Below are positions 16,846 through 27,744 of a DNA stretch of 64,000 nucleotides, one piece after another. A program made the translations under genes and the position numbers. Where the stretch lies: NCBI RefSeq assembly GCF_014635705.1, contig NZ_BMDI01000003.1, forward strand, positions 248,001 to 312,000, given 5' to 3'. The DNA comes from Oxalicibacterium faecigallinarum. Its GTDB lineage: Bacteria; Pseudomonadota; Gammaproteobacteria; Burkholderiales; Burkholderiaceae_D. The notes under the pieces are model-generated. The model had not been told where the DNA came from. It worked only from the letters and a program-made list of their open reading frames with translations, and did not search any database. Within the stretch, counting starts at the first letter, position 1, and every line of letters begins with the position of its first letter.

Positions 16846-18273
16846 ATGAAAAAAAATGTTTCAACGTCTGCAGTCCAGAATGTATCTAGTCGCAAAAAGC
16901 TGGCATGGATTGCGGCATTTGGATTGTCCTGCTGTTTGAATGTCAGCGTACATGCGCAGGAGACGAGCGCCACGACTTCCGCAAGCGAGCGCGTGCAACC
17001 TCGTTTGGCTGATGCAATTCTGGTCGTTGTGAACAGTGATGTGATCACGCGTTACGAGTTCCTGCAGCGTTTGCAAATGGTTGAGCAACGCTTGAAAGCG
17101 CAAGGCGGGCAAATGCCGCCGATCCAGCAATTGCAGCGTCAACTGCTGGAGCGCATGATCGTCGAAAAAGCCCAATTGCAACAAGCCAAGGAGCGGGGCA
17201 TCAAGGTGGATGACGCAATGCTGGATCGTGCGGTTGCGCGTATCGCCGAGCAAAACAATATGGGCATGGCGGAGTTCCGTCGCCGCCTTGAGCAGGATGG
17301 CATGTCATACGCAGCGTTCCGCGAGGATATTCGCAGAGAGATCACGATGCAGCGTTTGCGTGAGGTGGAAGTCGATAACAAGATCCAGATTTCCGATGCC
17401 GAAATTGATGTTTTTCTGGAGGAGCACCAAGCCGGTGCCAAGGCTGCCGCCGCGGCCCAGGAATTGAATATTGCGCAAATCCTGATTCGCGTACCGGAAA
17501 ATCCGACGCAACAGCAGCTCATTGAAAGCAAACGTCGTGCGGATGACGTCATGGCGCAGTTGCAGGCGGGTGGGGATTTTGCCAAGCTGGCCGCAGCATA
17601 TTCCGACTCGCCGGACGGGCTAAGCGGTGGTGAGCTTGGCTGGCGGTCTCAGGATCGTCTGCCGCAGTTGTTTGTCGAGGCCACAGCTGGACTCCAGCAA
17701 GGACAGATTTCACAGATGATTCGCAGCGGGAATGGTTTTCATATCCTGAAACTCGTCGGCAAGCGCGTTCAGAGCGTGATGCGTGGTGGGGCGGACGAGG
17801 CACAACAACAGCCTGCAATGCCAAGTGTGCAACAAACGCATGCGAGCCATATCCTGATTAAGGTCAATCAGGTCGTCACGGCAGCGGATGCGCGTCGTAA
17901 GCTGGCCGAGCTCAAACAGCGGCTGGATAATCACGCCGCCACATTTGAAGAATTGGCGCGTTTGTATTCGAATGATTTCTCCGCTTCCAAAGGAGGTGAT
18001 CTGGGATGGATTTATCCAGGTGATACCGTGCCCGAATTCGAGCGTGCGATGAATGAACTCGCAGTCGGTCAGGTTAGTGAGCCGGTGGAATCACCTTTCG
18101 GTTATCACCTGATTCTGGTCAAGGAGCGTAAAGTCGATGACGTTTCGAAAGAGCGTCAGCGCATGGCGGCACGTCAGGCGATTCGCGAGCAAAAGGTAGA
18201 GGAAGCGACGCAGGATTGGTTGCGTCAGGTGCGTGATCAGGCGTATGTCGAGTATCGTGTGGGCGAGCAGTAA
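16846..18273 (+). CDS. surA: Periplasmic chaperone and peptidyl-prolyl isomerase SurA
   Basis: This 475-residue chaperone escorts outer-membrane proteins, LptD included. It has a signal peptide (to about residue 38), a SurA N-terminal domain (residues 50-170, with LADAILVVVNSDVITRYEFL), and two parvulin domains (about 200-300 and 325-425), each with the typical S-D-G-GDLGW motif: SPDGLSGGELGWRSQD and SNDFSASKGGDLGWIYPGD. It starts 2 bases after the lptD stop and is followed 9 bases later by pdxA, the conserved lptD-surA-pdxA-ksgA order. Confidence 0.95.
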   Translation: MKKNVSTSAVQNVSSRKKLAWIAAFGLSCCLNVSVHAQETSATTSASERVQPRLADAILVVVNSDVITRYEFLQRLQMVEQRLKAQGGQMPPIQQLQRQLLERMIVEKAQLQQAKERGIKVDDAMLDRAVARIAEQNNMGMAEFRRRLEQDGMSYAAFREDIRREITMQRLREVEVDNKIQISDAEIDVFLEEHQAGAKAAAAAQELNIAQILIRVPENPTQQQLIESKRRADDVMAQLQAGGDFAKLAAAYSDSPDGLSGGELGWRSQDRLPQLFVEATAGLQQGQISQMIRSGNGFHILKLVGKRVQSVMRGGADEAQQQPAMPSVQQTHASHILIKVNQVVTAADARRKLAELKQRLDNHAATFEELARLYSNDFSASKGGDLGWIYPGDTVPEFERAMNELAVGQVSEPVESPFGYHLILVKERKVDDVSKERQRMAARQAIREQKVEEATQDWLRQVRDQAYVEYRVGEQ

Positions 18274-18282
18274 GGCCTTGGT

Positions 18283-19317
18283 GTGAGCCAGCGTCCGACG
18301 ATCGCCATTACCTGCGGAGAACCTGCTGGTATAGGACCGGAAATATCGGTCAGGGCCGCGTGGGAGTTGCGCGCCGATGTGCGCAGCGTCCTGCTTGGCG
18401 ATCTGGCGATGCTGACGACAGTTGCGCGGGCGATCAATCCGGCGATCAAGCTGGTGACTCTGGCATCGATAGATGCACTGTCCCATGACAGCAATTGCAA
18501 CGCAAGAGATCAGTTGTTCGTCGTCGATTGTCCTTTGTCGGTTCCGGCTGTTGCGGGTGTACTTGATCCACTTAACGGTCTGGCGGTTTTGCATACGCTG
18601 GATGTTGCGATCGATGCGGCGACGCAAAAGCAGATCGATGCCATCGTGACCGCACCGTTGCAGAAATCCACCATCAACGATGCCGGTGTTGCCTTCAGCG
18701 GTCATACCGAATATCTGGCAGAACGTACGGCAACGCCACAGGTCGTCATGATGCTGGCGACGAATGCCACACCACAACCGTTGCGTGTAGCGTTGGCGAC
18801 AACGCATTTGCCGCTCAAAGACGTGTCCAGTGCCATTACCTTCGAGCGTTTGTCATCGATTCTGGATATTGTGCACGCGGACCTGCAAACAAAATTCGGC
18901 ATTGCCAGACCGCGCATTCTTGTCACGGGACTCAATCCGCATGCAGGTGAGGATGGCTATCTCGGGCGTGAAGAAATTGACGTGATTACGCCCGTGTTGA
19001 AAGCCGCCTTCGCCAAGGGACAAGATGTGCGTGGCCCTTACCCTGCGGATACCTTGTTTCAACAACGTCACTTGGCGCATGCCGATTGCGTGCTGGCGAT
19101 GTATCACGATCAGGGTTTGCCTGTTCTGAAATATGCAAGTTTTGGTCTGGGCGTGAACATCACCTTGGGGCTGCCCATCATACGTACCTCGGTCGATCAT
19201 GGCACTGCGCTTGATCTTGCCGCCAAGGGGCTGGGGGAGGCAGATTATGGCAGCATGATGGAAGCGATTCGTGTTGCAGCACAAATGGCTTGCGCCTCGC
19301 GTCCGGTACTTTCCTAA
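18283..19317 (+). CDS. pdxA: 4-hydroxythreonine-4-phosphate dehydrogenase
   Basis: This 344-residue NAD-dependent enzyme of the DXP-dependent pyridoxal phosphate pathway begins with GTG at 18283: [20 protein letters not shown] is the family start. Further hallmarks are [41 protein letters not shown] and [12 protein letters not shown], which carry the metal-binding histidines. Length is slightly above E. coli PdxA (329). It lies between surA and ksgA as in many proteobacteria. Confidence 0.94.
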   Translation: MSQRPTIAITCGEPAGIGPEISVRAAWELRADVRSVLLGDLAMLTTVARAINPAIKLVTLASIDALSHDSNCNARDQLFVVDCPLSVPAVAGVLDPLNGLAVLHTLDVAIDAATQKQIDAIVTAPLQKSTINDAGVAFSGHTEYLAERTATPQVVMMLATNATPQPLRVALATTHLPLKDVSSAITFERLSSILDIVHADLQTKFGIARPRILVTGLNPHAGEDGYLGREEIDVITPVLKAAFAKGQDVRGPYPADTLFQQRHLAHADCVLAMYHDQGLPVLKYASFGLGVNITLGLPIIRTSVDHGTALDLAAKGLGEADYGSMMEAIRVAAQMACASRPVLS

Positions 19318-19354
19318 TTTCCAGAAGACAGCATCAGGCTGTCTTGCTCACACT

Positions 19355-20128
19355 ATGAATCACACTCCTCGCAAGCGTTTCGGTCAGAACTTCCTGACGG
19401 ATGATGCGGTGTTGCACAACATCATTCAGGCCATCAATCCACAATCACATGACACCATGGTTGAGATTGGTCCGGGCCTGGCAGCCATGACGCGCTTGCT
19501 GGTGGATAACGTTACAGCAATGCATGTCGTTGAGCTGGATCGGGATCTGGTGGTGTATCTGAAGAAAAACTTCAGTGCCGACCGATTGACTGTGCATTCG
19601 GCAGACGCCTTGCAGTTTGACTTCAGCGCCATTCCTGTGCCGGCTGATCGCAAATTGCGTGTTGTCGGTAATCTGCCTTACAACATTTCCAGCCCCTTGC
19701 TCTTTCATTTGGCCGAGCTTGCGCCCCATGTGCAGGATCAGCACTTTATGCTGCAGAAGGAAGTTGTTGAACGCATGGTGGCAGCGCCTGGCAGCAAGGC
19801 ATTCGGTCGTCTGTCCGTCATGCTGCAGTGGCGTTATCACATGGAACTGATGTTTGTCGTGCCACCGGAGGCATTTGATCCGCCGCCACGCGTGGATTCG
19901 GCGATCGTGCGCATGATTCCTCTGTCGCAGCCTCTGCCTTGTGATGGCGCAAGGCTGGAACAGGTTGTACAAAAGGCGTTCTCACAACGACGCAAGGTAA
20001 TTCGCAATTGTCTCGCTGGTGTGGCAAATGAGCAGCAGTTGATTGCGGCAGGCATTGATCCACAACTGCGACCAGAAGCAATCGCGATGGAGCAGTATGT
20101 CGCCTTGACCAACTTGCTGGGCGAATAA
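19355..20128 (+). CDS. ksgA: 16S rRNA dimethyladenosine transferase RsmA/KsgA
   Basis: This 257-residue SAM-dependent methyltransferase dimethylates A1518 and A1519 in 16S rRNA helix 45, a late 30S maturation checkpoint. The start [20 protein letters not shown] is the family signature. SAM motif I is [14 protein letters not shown] and motif IV is [16 protein letters not shown] use ATG 19355, 37 bases after the pdxA stop; a longer frame from 19271 overlaps pdxA and carries no conserved sequence. Confidence 0.95.
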   Translation: MNHTPRKRFGQNFLTDDAVLHNIIQAINPQSHDTMVEIGPGLAAMTRLLVDNVTAMHVVELDRDLVVYLKKNFSADRLTVHSADALQFDFSAIPVPADRKLRVVGNLPYNISSPLLFHLAELAPHVQDQHFMLQKEVVERMVAAPGSKAFGRLSVMLQWRYHMELMFVVPPEAFDPPPRVDSAIVRMIPLSQPLPCDGARLEQVVQKAFSQRRKVIRNCLAGVANEQQLIAAGIDPQLRPEAIAMEQYVALTNLLGE

Positions 20129-20216
20129 GTCCTGGGCACAGGTTCGTCGCGCGCAGAAAAAGCGCGTACAGCTTACAATCTCTTCTTCAGATAACCCTGC
20201 TTCCTGGAGAACTATT

Positions 20217-20624
20217 ATGCGCATCCTGCACACGATGTTGCGTGTCGGCGATTTGCAACGCTCAATCGATTTCTACACCAATGTGCTTGGCATGACCTTG
20301 CTGCGCAAGACGGAAAATCCGGAATACAAGTACACGCTGGCATTTGTCGGGTACGGAAAAAATCCGGCTCATGCCGAGCTGGAACTGACGTATAACTGGG
20401 GCACAGAAAAATACGAGATGGGATCGGCTTACGGTCATATCGCGATTGCCGTGCCGGATGCATACAAGGCTTGTGCAGAGGTCAAGGCGGCTGGTGGTAA
20501 CGTCACACGCGAAGCTGGTCCGGTCAAGGGTGGGACGACGGTGATCGCGTTTGTAACCGATCCGGACGGCTACAAGGTTGAGCTCATCGAACGTAAGGAA
20601 TGGGAAACGGCCGAGCAGTTTTGA
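20217..20624 (+). CDS. gloA: Lactoylglutathione lyase (glyoxalase I)
   Basis: This 135-residue metalloenzyme isomerises the methylglyoxal-glutathione hemithioacetal to S-lactoylglutathione. Metal ligands at expected places are His5 (MRILHTML), Glu in [10 protein letters not shown] (about 56), His in [10 protein letters not shown] (about 74) and Glu in [10 protein letters not shown] (about 122), the Ni-type E. coli arrangement. CTGGAGAA precedes the ATG. The gene stands alone on the plus strand and faces the minus-strand peptidase gene; a perfect 10-bp hairpin lies between them. Confidence 0.93.
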   Translation: MRILHTMLRVGDLQRSIDFYTNVLGMTLLRKTENPEYKYTLAFVGYGKNPAHAELELTYNWGTEKYEMGSAYGHIAIAVPDAYKACAEVKAAGGNVTREAGPVKGGTTVIAFVTDPDGYKVELIERKEWETAEQF

Positions 20625-20635
20625 GGCTGGGTAAC

Positions 20636-20661
20636 GCGATGCCGTATGAGAACGGCATCGC
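20636..20661. terminator. Hairpin between convergent gloA and the YgjP-type gene
   Basis: GCGATGCCGT (20636-20645) pairs perfectly with ACGGCATCGC (20652-20661) around a 6-base loop. Neither side carries a T-run, so it is a weak bidirectional terminator or 3'-end stability hairpin. Confidence 0.5.
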
Positions 20662-20681
20662 TCACAGGGCCAAACGTCGGC

Positions 20682-21575
20682 CTAGAAGATCGGCAGTGTT
20701 TCCGGCGCGTGATCGCGCAGGGCCTTTCTGGCAGCGACAAATTCGGGAAACACCGATTGCACTGTTGCCCAGAATTGCGGGCCGTGATTCATTTCGCGCA
20801 AATGCGACAACTCGTGCGCAATCACATAATCAATCAGCGGCAACGAGAAGTGGATGAGTCGCCAGTTCAGGCGAATGCGTCCGTCTGCCGTGCAAGAGCC
20901 CCATTGCGTCGTCGCCGACGACAGCGCAAACGACTGATAGCTGACGCCGAGCTTTTCTGCGTAAAGCGGTAAGCGTTCGGCAAAGATGCGTTTGGCTTCC
21001 AGTTGCAGCCACCCCTGTACACGATCCTTCAATTGCTGTTCTGCAGCATCCTGCGGTAACCCGATCGTCAGCTCTCGCGTTTCGCTATCGTATTGCACAC
21101 CAACCGCAAGGTTGGCGCGCAGGCGCAGCGTAATGTCGTCGCCAAAGTAAGGCAGTTTGCCGCCATCACGCCATTCCATCTGTGGTTGCAGGCGGCGTGC
21201 AGAGCGTTCGCGACGTTCATTGAGCTTGTTAAAAATCCAGCGTTGTTTCTCATGGATCGCGTTATCGATCTCGGTCAGCGTGACCCACTTCGGTGCCGTG
21301 ATTCGCAAACCATCATCATCGATCATGAATCCGATGGAGCGACGCTTGGATCGCACCAGCGAGTAATCCAATACGTGTTCGCCGATCTGAATGCGACGTT
21401 TACCTGCAGGCACCGGCCGTGATGGTTCGCTGGTCGCCGTGGACGGCATTAACGGCGCAGAAGGTGTGGGTGCCGGATGATCCACTTTGGGCTGTGCGGA
21501 AAAATCGCCCGCAAAAAAATCGAGCTGCAACGCAAGTTGTTGCGGATCGGGTGCGTTATGGCGAAGCAGCTTCAA
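20682..21575 (-). CDS. YgjP/DUF45-type zinc metallopeptidase-like protein
   Basis: This 297-residue protein has a C-terminal YgjP (M48-like, WLM superfamily) domain with the zinc motif VIAHELSHLREMNHGPQFW (HExxH plus a further His). The segment QWGSCTADGRIRLNWRLIHF upstream is typical of the family. The N-terminal 70 residues are Pro/Ala-rich and poorly conserved. Substrate is unknown. The start lies 10 bases after the plsC stop, so it is the last gene of a run plsC-ygjP like gmhB-glyS. Confidence 0.8.
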   Translation of the reverse strand: MKLLRHNAPDPQQLALQLDFFAGDFSAQPKVDHPAPTPSAPLMPSTATSEPSRPVPAGKRRIQIGEHVLDYSLVRSKRRSIGFMIDDDGLRITAPKWVTLTEIDNAIHEKQRWIFNKLNERRERSARRLQPQMEWRDGGKLPYFGDDITLRLRANLAVGVQYDSETRELTIGLPQDAAEQQLKDRVQGWLQLEAKRIFAERLPLYAEKLGVSYQSFALSSATTQWGSCTADGRIRLNWRLIHFSLPLIDYVIAHELSHLREMNHGPQFWATVQSVFPEFVAARKALRDHAPETLPIF

Positions 21576-21585
21576 AGGTCTGGAC

Positions 21586-22359
21586 TCAGGTTGTTTGATG
21601 CGTAGTGGAAGGATCGATTTGTGCGTTCGTGTACACGCCTGGCGAAATCACGCGCATTTCCGATTCTATCCAATTTTCGACCTTGGTCATCAGATCGACC
21701 GGATTCATCCCATCGACGTCAATCGGTTTGCCGATCGATACGGTAATGAGTCCCGGCTTTTTAATGAAAGAATTACGTGGCCAGCATTCGCCCGCATTCA
21801 ATGCAATCGGCACAACGGGCGTGTTGGTTTCTACTGCCAGACGTGCGCCACCGCCTTTGTAGCGACCCTGGCTGCCGACGGGTGTGCGTGTACCTTCCGG
21901 GAACATGATGATCCATTGACCATTTGCCAGACGTTGTTTGCCAATGCGCGCGACCATCGCAAAGGCATCTTTGCCATTGCTGCGATCAATCGGGATCATG
22001 CGCAACAAAGCAAGCGCCCAGCCAAACAGCGGAATGTAGAGCAACTCCTTCTTCAGTACATACACCAGCGGACGTGGCAGGCTGTAAAAGAGAAAGATGG
22101 TCTCCCATGCCGATTGGTGTTTGGCGAGAAGGATAACGGGTTTGTCAGGCAAGTTTTCCTTGCCGATGACGCGATAGTCCATGCCGCAGACAACTTTTCC
22201 CAGCCAGACAATGAATACGTTCCAGCGCGAAGTAATGTAATAGCGCTTCTCGTAAGGCAAGGGCAGACTGATGAAGCAGACGAATGCCCAGATGACCGTG
22301 GCCAGAAACATGCCGATGGCAAAAACGAGCGAGCGCAAAAAAAGAACAAAGCGGGACAT
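21586..22359 (-). CDS. plsC: 1-acyl-sn-glycerol-3-phosphate acyltransferase
   Basis: This 257-residue membrane acyltransferase converts lysophosphatidic acid to phosphatidic acid. It has an N-terminal membrane helix (about residues 5-30), the catalytic motif LAKHQSAWETIF (HX4D-like block I reads HQSAWE, so the Asp is replaced by Glu), and block III FPEGTRTPVGSQGRYKGGGA. ATG 22359 is preferred: it is preceded by GGAGACTT, and the upstream 60 in-frame residues overlap the gmhB end and are not conserved. The HQSxWE variant is common in this betaproteobacterial PlsC group. Confidence 0.9.
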   Translation of the reverse strand: MSRFVLFLRSLVFAIGMFLATVIWAFVCFISLPLPYEKRYYITSRWNVFIVWLGKVVCGMDYRVIGKENLPDKPVILLAKHQSAWETIFLFYSLPRPLVYVLKKELLYIPLFGWALALLRMIPIDRSNGKDAFAMVARIGKQRLANGQWIIMFPEGTRTPVGSQGRYKGGGARLAVETNTPVVPIALNAGECWPRNSFIKKPGLITVSIGKPIDVDGMNPVDLMTKVENWIESEMRVISPGVYTNAQIDPSTTHQTT

Positions 22360-22387
22360 CAAGTCTCCAGAAAAGCGGATAAGGCCG

Positions 22388-22942
22388 TCATCGGGTTTGC
22401 GCAGACGGTGATGAAAGAAGCTGGTCAACCACGCTCGCAAGATCGGCAAAAATTTCTGTGCCTGGCGGGAGTCCGCCTTTGGCAATGGTTTGTTCGCCTT
22501 TGCCGGTTTTAACCAGATAGGGTTTGCATCCGACAACAAAGGCTGCCTGCAGATCGCGTAGCGAATCGCCTACCTGCGGCACGCCTTTCAGACTGATATC
22601 AAAACGCTGTGCAATTGCTTTCAGCATGCCGGGCTGTGGCTTGCGGCAGTCACAATGTTCGTCGGCACTGTGCGGGCAAAAAAACACGGCATCAATTTCT
22701 GCACCAACGGCTTGTGCTGCCTGATGCATCTTTTGATGAATGGCGTTGAGTGTCATGATGTCGAACATGCCGCGTGCGATACCCGACTGATTGGCTGCAA
22801 CGACCACACGGTAGTCAGCCTGATTCAGGCGTGCGATTGCTTCCAGCGAACCGGGAATCGGCACCCATTCATCCGGCGACTTGATGGGCGTTGCCTGATC
22901 CCGATTGATGACGCCATCACGGTCAAGAATGATCAGTTTCAT
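22388..22942 (-). CDS. gmhB: D-glycero-beta-D-manno-heptose-1,7-bisphosphate 7-phosphatase
   Basis: This 184-residue HAD-superfamily phosphatase removes the C7 phosphate in ADP-heptose synthesis for LPS core. It starts MKLIILDRDGVINRDQATPI (catalytic DxD). The zinc-binding loop FFCPHSADEHCDCRKPQPGM holds the Cys and His ligands, and VGDSLRDLQAA completes the active site. It lies between plsC and glyS in the minus-strand run. Confidence 0.93.
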   Translation of the reverse strand: MKLIILDRDGVINRDQATPIKSPDEWVPIPGSLEAIARLNQADYRVVVAANQSGIARGMFDIMTLNAIHQKMHQAAQAVGAEIDAVFFCPHSADEHCDCRKPQPGMLKAIAQRFDISLKGVPQVGDSLRDLQAAFVVGCKPYLVKTGKGEQTIAKGGLPPGTEIFADLASVVDQLLSSPSAQTR

Positions 22943-22978
22943 CGCATCACCTTTCGTCGCAGGATTGAATGATCTGGA

Positions 22979-25081
22979 TCAGGACGCCAGACGCGAAATG
23001 TCCGCAACCTGGTTCATTGCGGCATGCAGCGTTGCGAGCAAGCCCTGCCGATTTGTGCGGAGAGCGACATCGTCTGCATTGACCATCACGCCATCAAAGA
23101 AAGCATCAACCGGCGTCTTCAATGCAGCCAGCGCTTGCAGCGACGCTGTGTAGTCGCCACGCGCAAAAGCAGCATCGGCAGCTGGCTTGACGCTGGTCAG
23201 CGTGCTGTTGAGTGCGATTTCTGCATCTTCCTTCAGCAGCGACGGATCGACTTTGGCCGCAACCTCGCCTTCAATTTTCTTCAGGATATTGCTGACGCGT
23301 TTGTTGGCGGCGGCAAGACTGGCTGCTTCAGGCAGCGCAGCAAAGGCACGTACGGCAGCGAGGCGACTGGTGACATCCGCCAGACGTTGCGGTTGCAATG
23401 CCAACACAGCATCGATTTCCTGCGCACTGTAACCTTGATCGCGCAAGGCATTCGCCAGACGATCAAAGAAGAAACTCAACAAGGCTGCGCGATGCTCGGG
23501 GCTCAAACCATTGAATGGCGCTGCAGCAGCATCGATCAATTCATCAATGCCGATGTCGAGTCTGCCTTCGGTCAGCATACGGATGATGCCGAGTGCATGA
23601 CGACGCAACGCAAACGGATCCTTGTCACCTGACGGTACCTGTCCGATGCTGAACAGACCGACCAGCGTTTCCAGCTTGTCTGCCAGCGCGGCAACGGTGC
23701 CGACCGGATTGCGTGGCAAGACATCGCCTGCAAAACGTGGCTTGTAATGATCCTCGATGGCATCGGCAACGACTGCCGGCAGGCCGTCATGTTGCGCGTA
23801 GTAACGCCCCATGATGCCTTGCAGTTCCGGGAACTCGCCAACCATATCGGTCAGCAGATCGGTCTTGGCAAGACGGACAGCAGTATCGACCTGCTGTGTG
23901 TCCACGCCAAGCTTTGTGGCGATGGCAGCGGCGATTTTTTGTACGCGTTGTACGCGTTCGCCTTGCGTGCCGAGCTTGTTGTGATAGACGACCTTGTCGA
24001 GACCGGACAGCCGCGATTCCAGCGACTTCTTGCGATCCTGATCGAAGAAGAACTTGGCATCGGCAAGACGAGGACGCACGACCCGTTCATTGCCGCCGAT
24101 GACCAAGCTGGCATCGGCTGGGCGGATATTGGAAACGATCAGGAACTTGTTGCTCAGATTGCCTTGTGCATCAAGCAAAGGGAAGTACTTCTGATTGGCC
24201 TTCATGGTCAGAATCAGACATTCCTGCGGTACGTCAAGGAAGGCTTCTTCAAACTGGCCGATCAACACGTTTGGACGTTCCACCAGACCGGTGACTTCAT
24301 CCAGCAATGCATCGTCTTCAATCGGTTGCAGATTGTCGCCAGCCTTTGCTGCAGCTTCTTTCAACTGACGAGCGATTTCGGCACGGCGTGCTTCGAATGA
24401 GGGAATGACTGCGCCTTCGTTCGACAATTGTTTTTCGTAGCTGTCGGCATTACGAATGTAGAGCGGATCGATTCCCGCTTCAAAGCGGTGGCCGTGCGTC
24501 GTGCTGCCTGATTTCAGGCCGAGTGCAGAAACATTCAGCACATCTGCGCCATGCAAGACGATCAAGCCATGTGCAGGACGGACGAAGTTGACCGACTCCC
24601 AGCCATTGGCCAACTGATAGGTCATGACTTTCGGGATTGGCAGTTTTGCCAACGTTTCTTCAAGAGCCTTTTGCACACCTTCTGCAATGGTTGCGCCCGT
24701 CACCACGCTATTGAAAAACAATACTTCGGCTTTGCCATCCGACTCGCGTTTGAGCGATGCGACGGCAGATGCATCCGCGCCCAAGGCAGCCAGTTTTTTC
24801 AACAGTGCAGGTGTGGCGTTGCCGTCTGCAGTCAGGCCAACGGTAACCGGCATCAGTTTTTGTGCAATCTGTTTGTCGTCAGCCTGTTCACTGACATCAG
24901 TGAGATGAATGCCAAGACGACGCGGCGAGGCGAATGCGGTCAATGTACTGTTTGCACCGAGCAGGGCTTGTGCCTTGAGGGATGCCAGCAATCCTTGAGC
25001 AAAGGCATCACCGATTTTCTTCAGTGCCTTTGGTGGCAGTTCTTCGACGAACAGTTCGATCAGGAGATTCTTGTTGCTCAT
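22979..25081 (-). CDS. glyS: Glycyl-tRNA synthetase beta subunit
   Basis: This 700-residue subunit of the alpha2beta2 bacterial glycyl-tRNA synthetase begins [20 protein letters not shown], the family signature. It continues through the long tRNA-recognition regions to an anticodon-binding-like C-terminus ([20 protein letters not shown]). Its start overlaps the glyQ stop by 4 bases (ATGA coupling), so both subunits are made together. Confidence 0.96.
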   Translation of the reverse strand: MSNKNLLIELFVEELPPKALKKIGDAFAQGLLASLKAQALLGANSTLTAFASPRRLGIHLTDVSEQADDKQIAQKLMPVTVGLTADGNATPALLKKLAALGADASAVASLKRESDGKAEVLFFNSVVTGATIAEGVQKALEETLAKLPIPKVMTYQLANGWESVNFVRPAHGLIVLHGADVLNVSALGLKSGSTTHGHRFEAGIDPLYIRNADSYEKQLSNEGAVIPSFEARRAEIARQLKEAAAKAGDNLQPIEDDALLDEVTGLVERPNVLIGQFEEAFLDVPQECLILTMKANQKYFPLLDAQGNLSNKFLIVSNIRPADASLVIGGNERVVRPRLADAKFFFDQDRKKSLESRLSGLDKVVYHNKLGTQGERVQRVQKIAAAIATKLGVDTQQVDTAVRLAKTDLLTDMVGEFPELQGIMGRYYAQHDGLPAVVADAIEDHYKPRFAGDVLPRNPVGTVAALADKLETLVGLFSIGQVPSGDKDPFALRRHALGIIRMLTEGRLDIGIDELIDAAAAPFNGLSPEHRAALLSFFFDRLANALRDQGYSAQEIDAVLALQPQRLADVTSRLAAVRAFAALPEAASLAAANKRVSNILKKIEGEVAAKVDPSLLKEDAEIALNSTLTSVKPAADAAFARGDYTASLQALAALKTPVDAFFDGVMVNADDVALRTNRQGLLATLHAAMNQVADISRLAS

Positions 25082-26007
25082 GCCGCTTCCTTCTCGATCT
25101 GGGCCAGCACTTCGGCGGCATGTTCAGGGTTGGCCATCGGGAAGCCGAGACGTGCACGGCTGTCGAGGTAGCTGCGCGCCACACTGCGCGCAAGGTTGCG
25201 AATGCGGCCAATGTAGGCAGCGCGCTCCGTGACCGAGATCGCGCCACGCGCATCCAGCAGGTTGAAGGTGTGAGCCGCTTTCAACACTTGTTCGTAAGCC
25301 GGCAAGGCGAGTTTGTTGTCCATCAGATTGAGCGCCTGCTTTTCGTGTGCGCCGAATGCGGTGAACAGGAAATCGACATCGCTGTGTTCGAAGTTGTAGG
25401 TCGATTGCTCGACTTCATTCTGTTTGTAGACATCGCCGTAGCTGATCTTCTTGCCATTGTTTTCAGTCCAGACCAGATCGTAGACATTGTCGACGCCTTG
25501 CAGATACATCGCGAGGCGTTCAAGGCCGTAGGTAATTTCGCCGGTGATCGGCTTGCAGTTGATACCGCCGACTTGCTGGAAGTAGGTGAACTGCGTGACT
25601 TCCATGCCGTTGAGCCAGACTTCCCAGCCAAGTCCCCACGCGCCGAGCGTTGGATTTTCCCAGTCATCTTCAACAAAGCGAATGTCGTTCTGGCGCAGAT
25701 CGAAACCGAGTGCCTCCAGCGACCCAAGGTACAGCTCAAGAATATTGGCTGGTGCCGGTTTCAGGACCACCTGAAACTGGTAATAGTGCTGCAGACGATT
25801 CGGGTTCTCGCCATAGCGGCCATCTTTGGGGCGGCGTGATGGCTGCACATAGGCGGCTTTCCACGGCTCAGGTCCGATGGCGCGCAGGAAGGTCGCGGTA
25901 TGAGAGGTGCCAGCACCGACTTCCATATCGTAGGGCTGCAGCAGGGCGCAGCCTTGTGCATCCCAATAGGACTGCAGCTTGAGAATGATTTGTTGAAATG
26001 TGAGCAT
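25078..26007 (-). CDS. glyQ: Glycyl-tRNA synthetase alpha subunit
   Basis: This 309-residue catalytic subunit charges tRNA-Gly. The N-terminus [20 protein letters not shown] and the class II motif 2 region [20 protein letters not shown] are diagnostic, as is [19 protein letters not shown]. It is translationally coupled to glyS. A 132-base gap separates it from lnt and could hold a promoter for the glyQS-gmhB-plsC run, though no clear -35/-10 pair stands out. Confidence 0.97.
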   Translation of the reverse strand: MLTFQQIILKLQSYWDAQGCALLQPYDMEVGAGTSHTATFLRAIGPEPWKAAYVQPSRRPKDGRYGENPNRLQHYYQFQVVLKPAPANILELYLGSLEALGFDLRQNDIRFVEDDWENPTLGAWGLGWEVWLNGMEVTQFTYFQQVGGINCKPITGEITYGLERLAMYLQGVDNVYDLVWTENNGKKISYGDVYKQNEVEQSTYNFEHSDVDFLFTAFGAHEKQALNLMDNKLALPAYEQVLKAAHTFNLLDARGAISVTERAAYIGRIRNLARSVARSYLDSRARLGFPMANPEHAAEVLAQIEKEAA

Positions 26008-26139
26008 CTTGGTTACTTTGGCTGTCGCCGTGACAAGGCGAGCGGGCAGGGTTGCCGAAACCCTAGATTTTAACGGGTTTTAGGCAGCTCTAGTAAGCGG
26101 AGGCGCAGTTTTGACGTCTTCCCACCCTTGACGAAATGA

Positions 26140-27684
26140 TCAGGAATGTCGGCGCCGGCGACCAAGGAGTATCGCGCCCAGCAAGAGCAGCGCTGCAATC
26201 CCGACAATCAGGCTATTACCAAGAATAATGTAGGGCGTTGCGCCACGATAGCCCTGGACTGAAGCGGTCAATACACCCAGCGTGAAGGGGGCAAGCTCGG
26301 CAGTGATACTGCCTTTGGGACCGATGATGGCGGTGGCGCCGGTATTGGTGGCGCGCAGCATGGGGCGCCCGGTTTCCAGTGCGCGCATCTGTGAAATCTG
26401 TAGATGCTGCGGCAAGGCGACGGAATCACCAAACCAGGCGATGTTGGAGAGATTCAGCAGCATGCTGGCCTCAGGTGTGCCATTTGAGCGGCTGGCACGC
26501 AACTGATCGGCTATTTCCTCGCCAAACAAATCTTCATAGCAAATGTTGGGCAAAACCCATTGGTCTTTCACCGCGAACGGCAACGGTGTCTTGCTGCCGC
26601 GCGTGAAGTCGCCAAGCGGGATGTGCATCATGTTTACGAACCAGCGGAAACCGAATGGAATGAATTCGCCAAATGGCACCAGATGATGCTTGTCGTAGCG
26701 GTACAGCGAGGGCGTAGTATCGGTCGACGTCGGGCTGATTCCGATCACGCTGTTTGCATATGACACGGGATCATCGCTGACTGGTACGCCGATGGCGAGA
26801 TGGCTATTCGATGCAGTCGCGTAGCTGGCAAGACGTGGCAGATAATCGGCCGGCAATTGATGGAGCAATAACGGTAGTGCGGTTTCCGGTGTGGCGATCA
26901 GATCGGCCGGCATGGCACGGATCATGTCTTCGTACTGGCGCAAGGTCAGGTTGGCCTGATGTGCATCAAACTTGATTTCCTGCGGGACATTACCTTGCAG
27001 CAGGCGCACCGAGATGGGAGTCCCATGTGGCTGAGTCCAGTCGATGTACTGCAGGCCCAAGCCGGCGATCAGGAGCAGCACAGGCAATGCCATGATTTTT
27101 TTGCAGCGGGGAAGCAGCACTAGGGAGGCAGCAACCAACGCCGCCAGCCAGCCGATGCCGTACACGCCGATCACCGGCGCAAAGCCGGCCAGCGGGCTGG
27201 CGGTGTGGGCATACCCGGAAGCGACCCATGGAAAGCCGGTAAAGATCCAGCCGCGCGTCCACTCTGCCAAAACCCAGACGGCTGGCAAGACCAGTAAAAG
27301 ATACAGTGGCAGCGACAGTTGCCAGCGTGTGCGTATCCAGCTGGCTAGGCCTGCGGCACCGGCAACCAGCAGTCCGAGAAAGGCGGCCAGCAGAAATACC
27401 GCGAGTGCCGCCATGGCAGACGGCATGCCGCCATACACGTGCATGCTGATATAAAGCCAGTACACGCCGCTTACCAGCCATCCGGTGCCGAATGCCCATC
27501 CGGTCAGACATGACTGTTTGAATGTGGTGTGCTGCGTCAGCAGATAAAACAGAAGCGCCAGCGTGGCGATCTGCAAGGGCCACCAGCCGAATGGTGCAAA
27601 CGCAAACACGTTGCTCATGCCAGCGATCAATGCCAGCAAGATCGCGGTCAAGGGCGGCATGTTGGTCAGGTGGTGTTTGATCAA
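26140..27684 (-). CDS. lnt: Apolipoprotein N-acyltransferase
   Basis: This 514-residue inner-membrane enzyme adds the third acyl chain to the N-terminal Cys of lipoproteins. About six hydrophobic segments fill residues 10-220, followed by a periplasmic nitrilase-fold domain. The catalytic triad regions are seen as LIATPETALPLL (Glu), DKHHLVPFGEFIPFG (Lys) and VLPNICYEDLFGEE (Cys). A final TM helix and an Arg-rich tail close the protein. It follows corC, the conserved corC-lnt pair. Confidence 0.94.
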   Translation of the reverse strand: MIKHHLTNMPPLTAILLALIAGMSNVFAFAPFGWWPLQIATLALLFYLLTQHTTFKQSCLTGWAFGTGWLVSGVYWLYISMHVYGGMPSAMAALAVFLLAAFLGLLVAGAAGLASWIRTRWQLSLPLYLLLVLPAVWVLAEWTRGWIFTGFPWVASGYAHTASPLAGFAPVIGVYGIGWLAALVAASLVLLPRCKKIMALPVLLLIAGLGLQYIDWTQPHGTPISVRLLQGNVPQEIKFDAHQANLTLRQYEDMIRAMPADLIATPETALPLLLHQLPADYLPRLASYATASNSHLAIGVPVSDDPVSYANSVIGISPTSTDTTPSLYRYDKHHLVPFGEFIPFGFRWFVNMMHIPLGDFTRGSKTPLPFAVKDQWVLPNICYEDLFGEEIADQLRASRSNGTPEASMLLNLSNIAWFGDSVALPQHLQISQMRALETGRPMLRATNTGATAIIGPKGSITAELAPFTLGVLTASVQGYRGATPYIILGNSLIVGIAALLLLGAILLGRRRRHS

Positions 27685-27744
27685 ATCGCGAAGTGGTGAT
27701 GTGACGGTGCTGACGCCGGCGAAAGGCCGGCTTCAACCGGACCT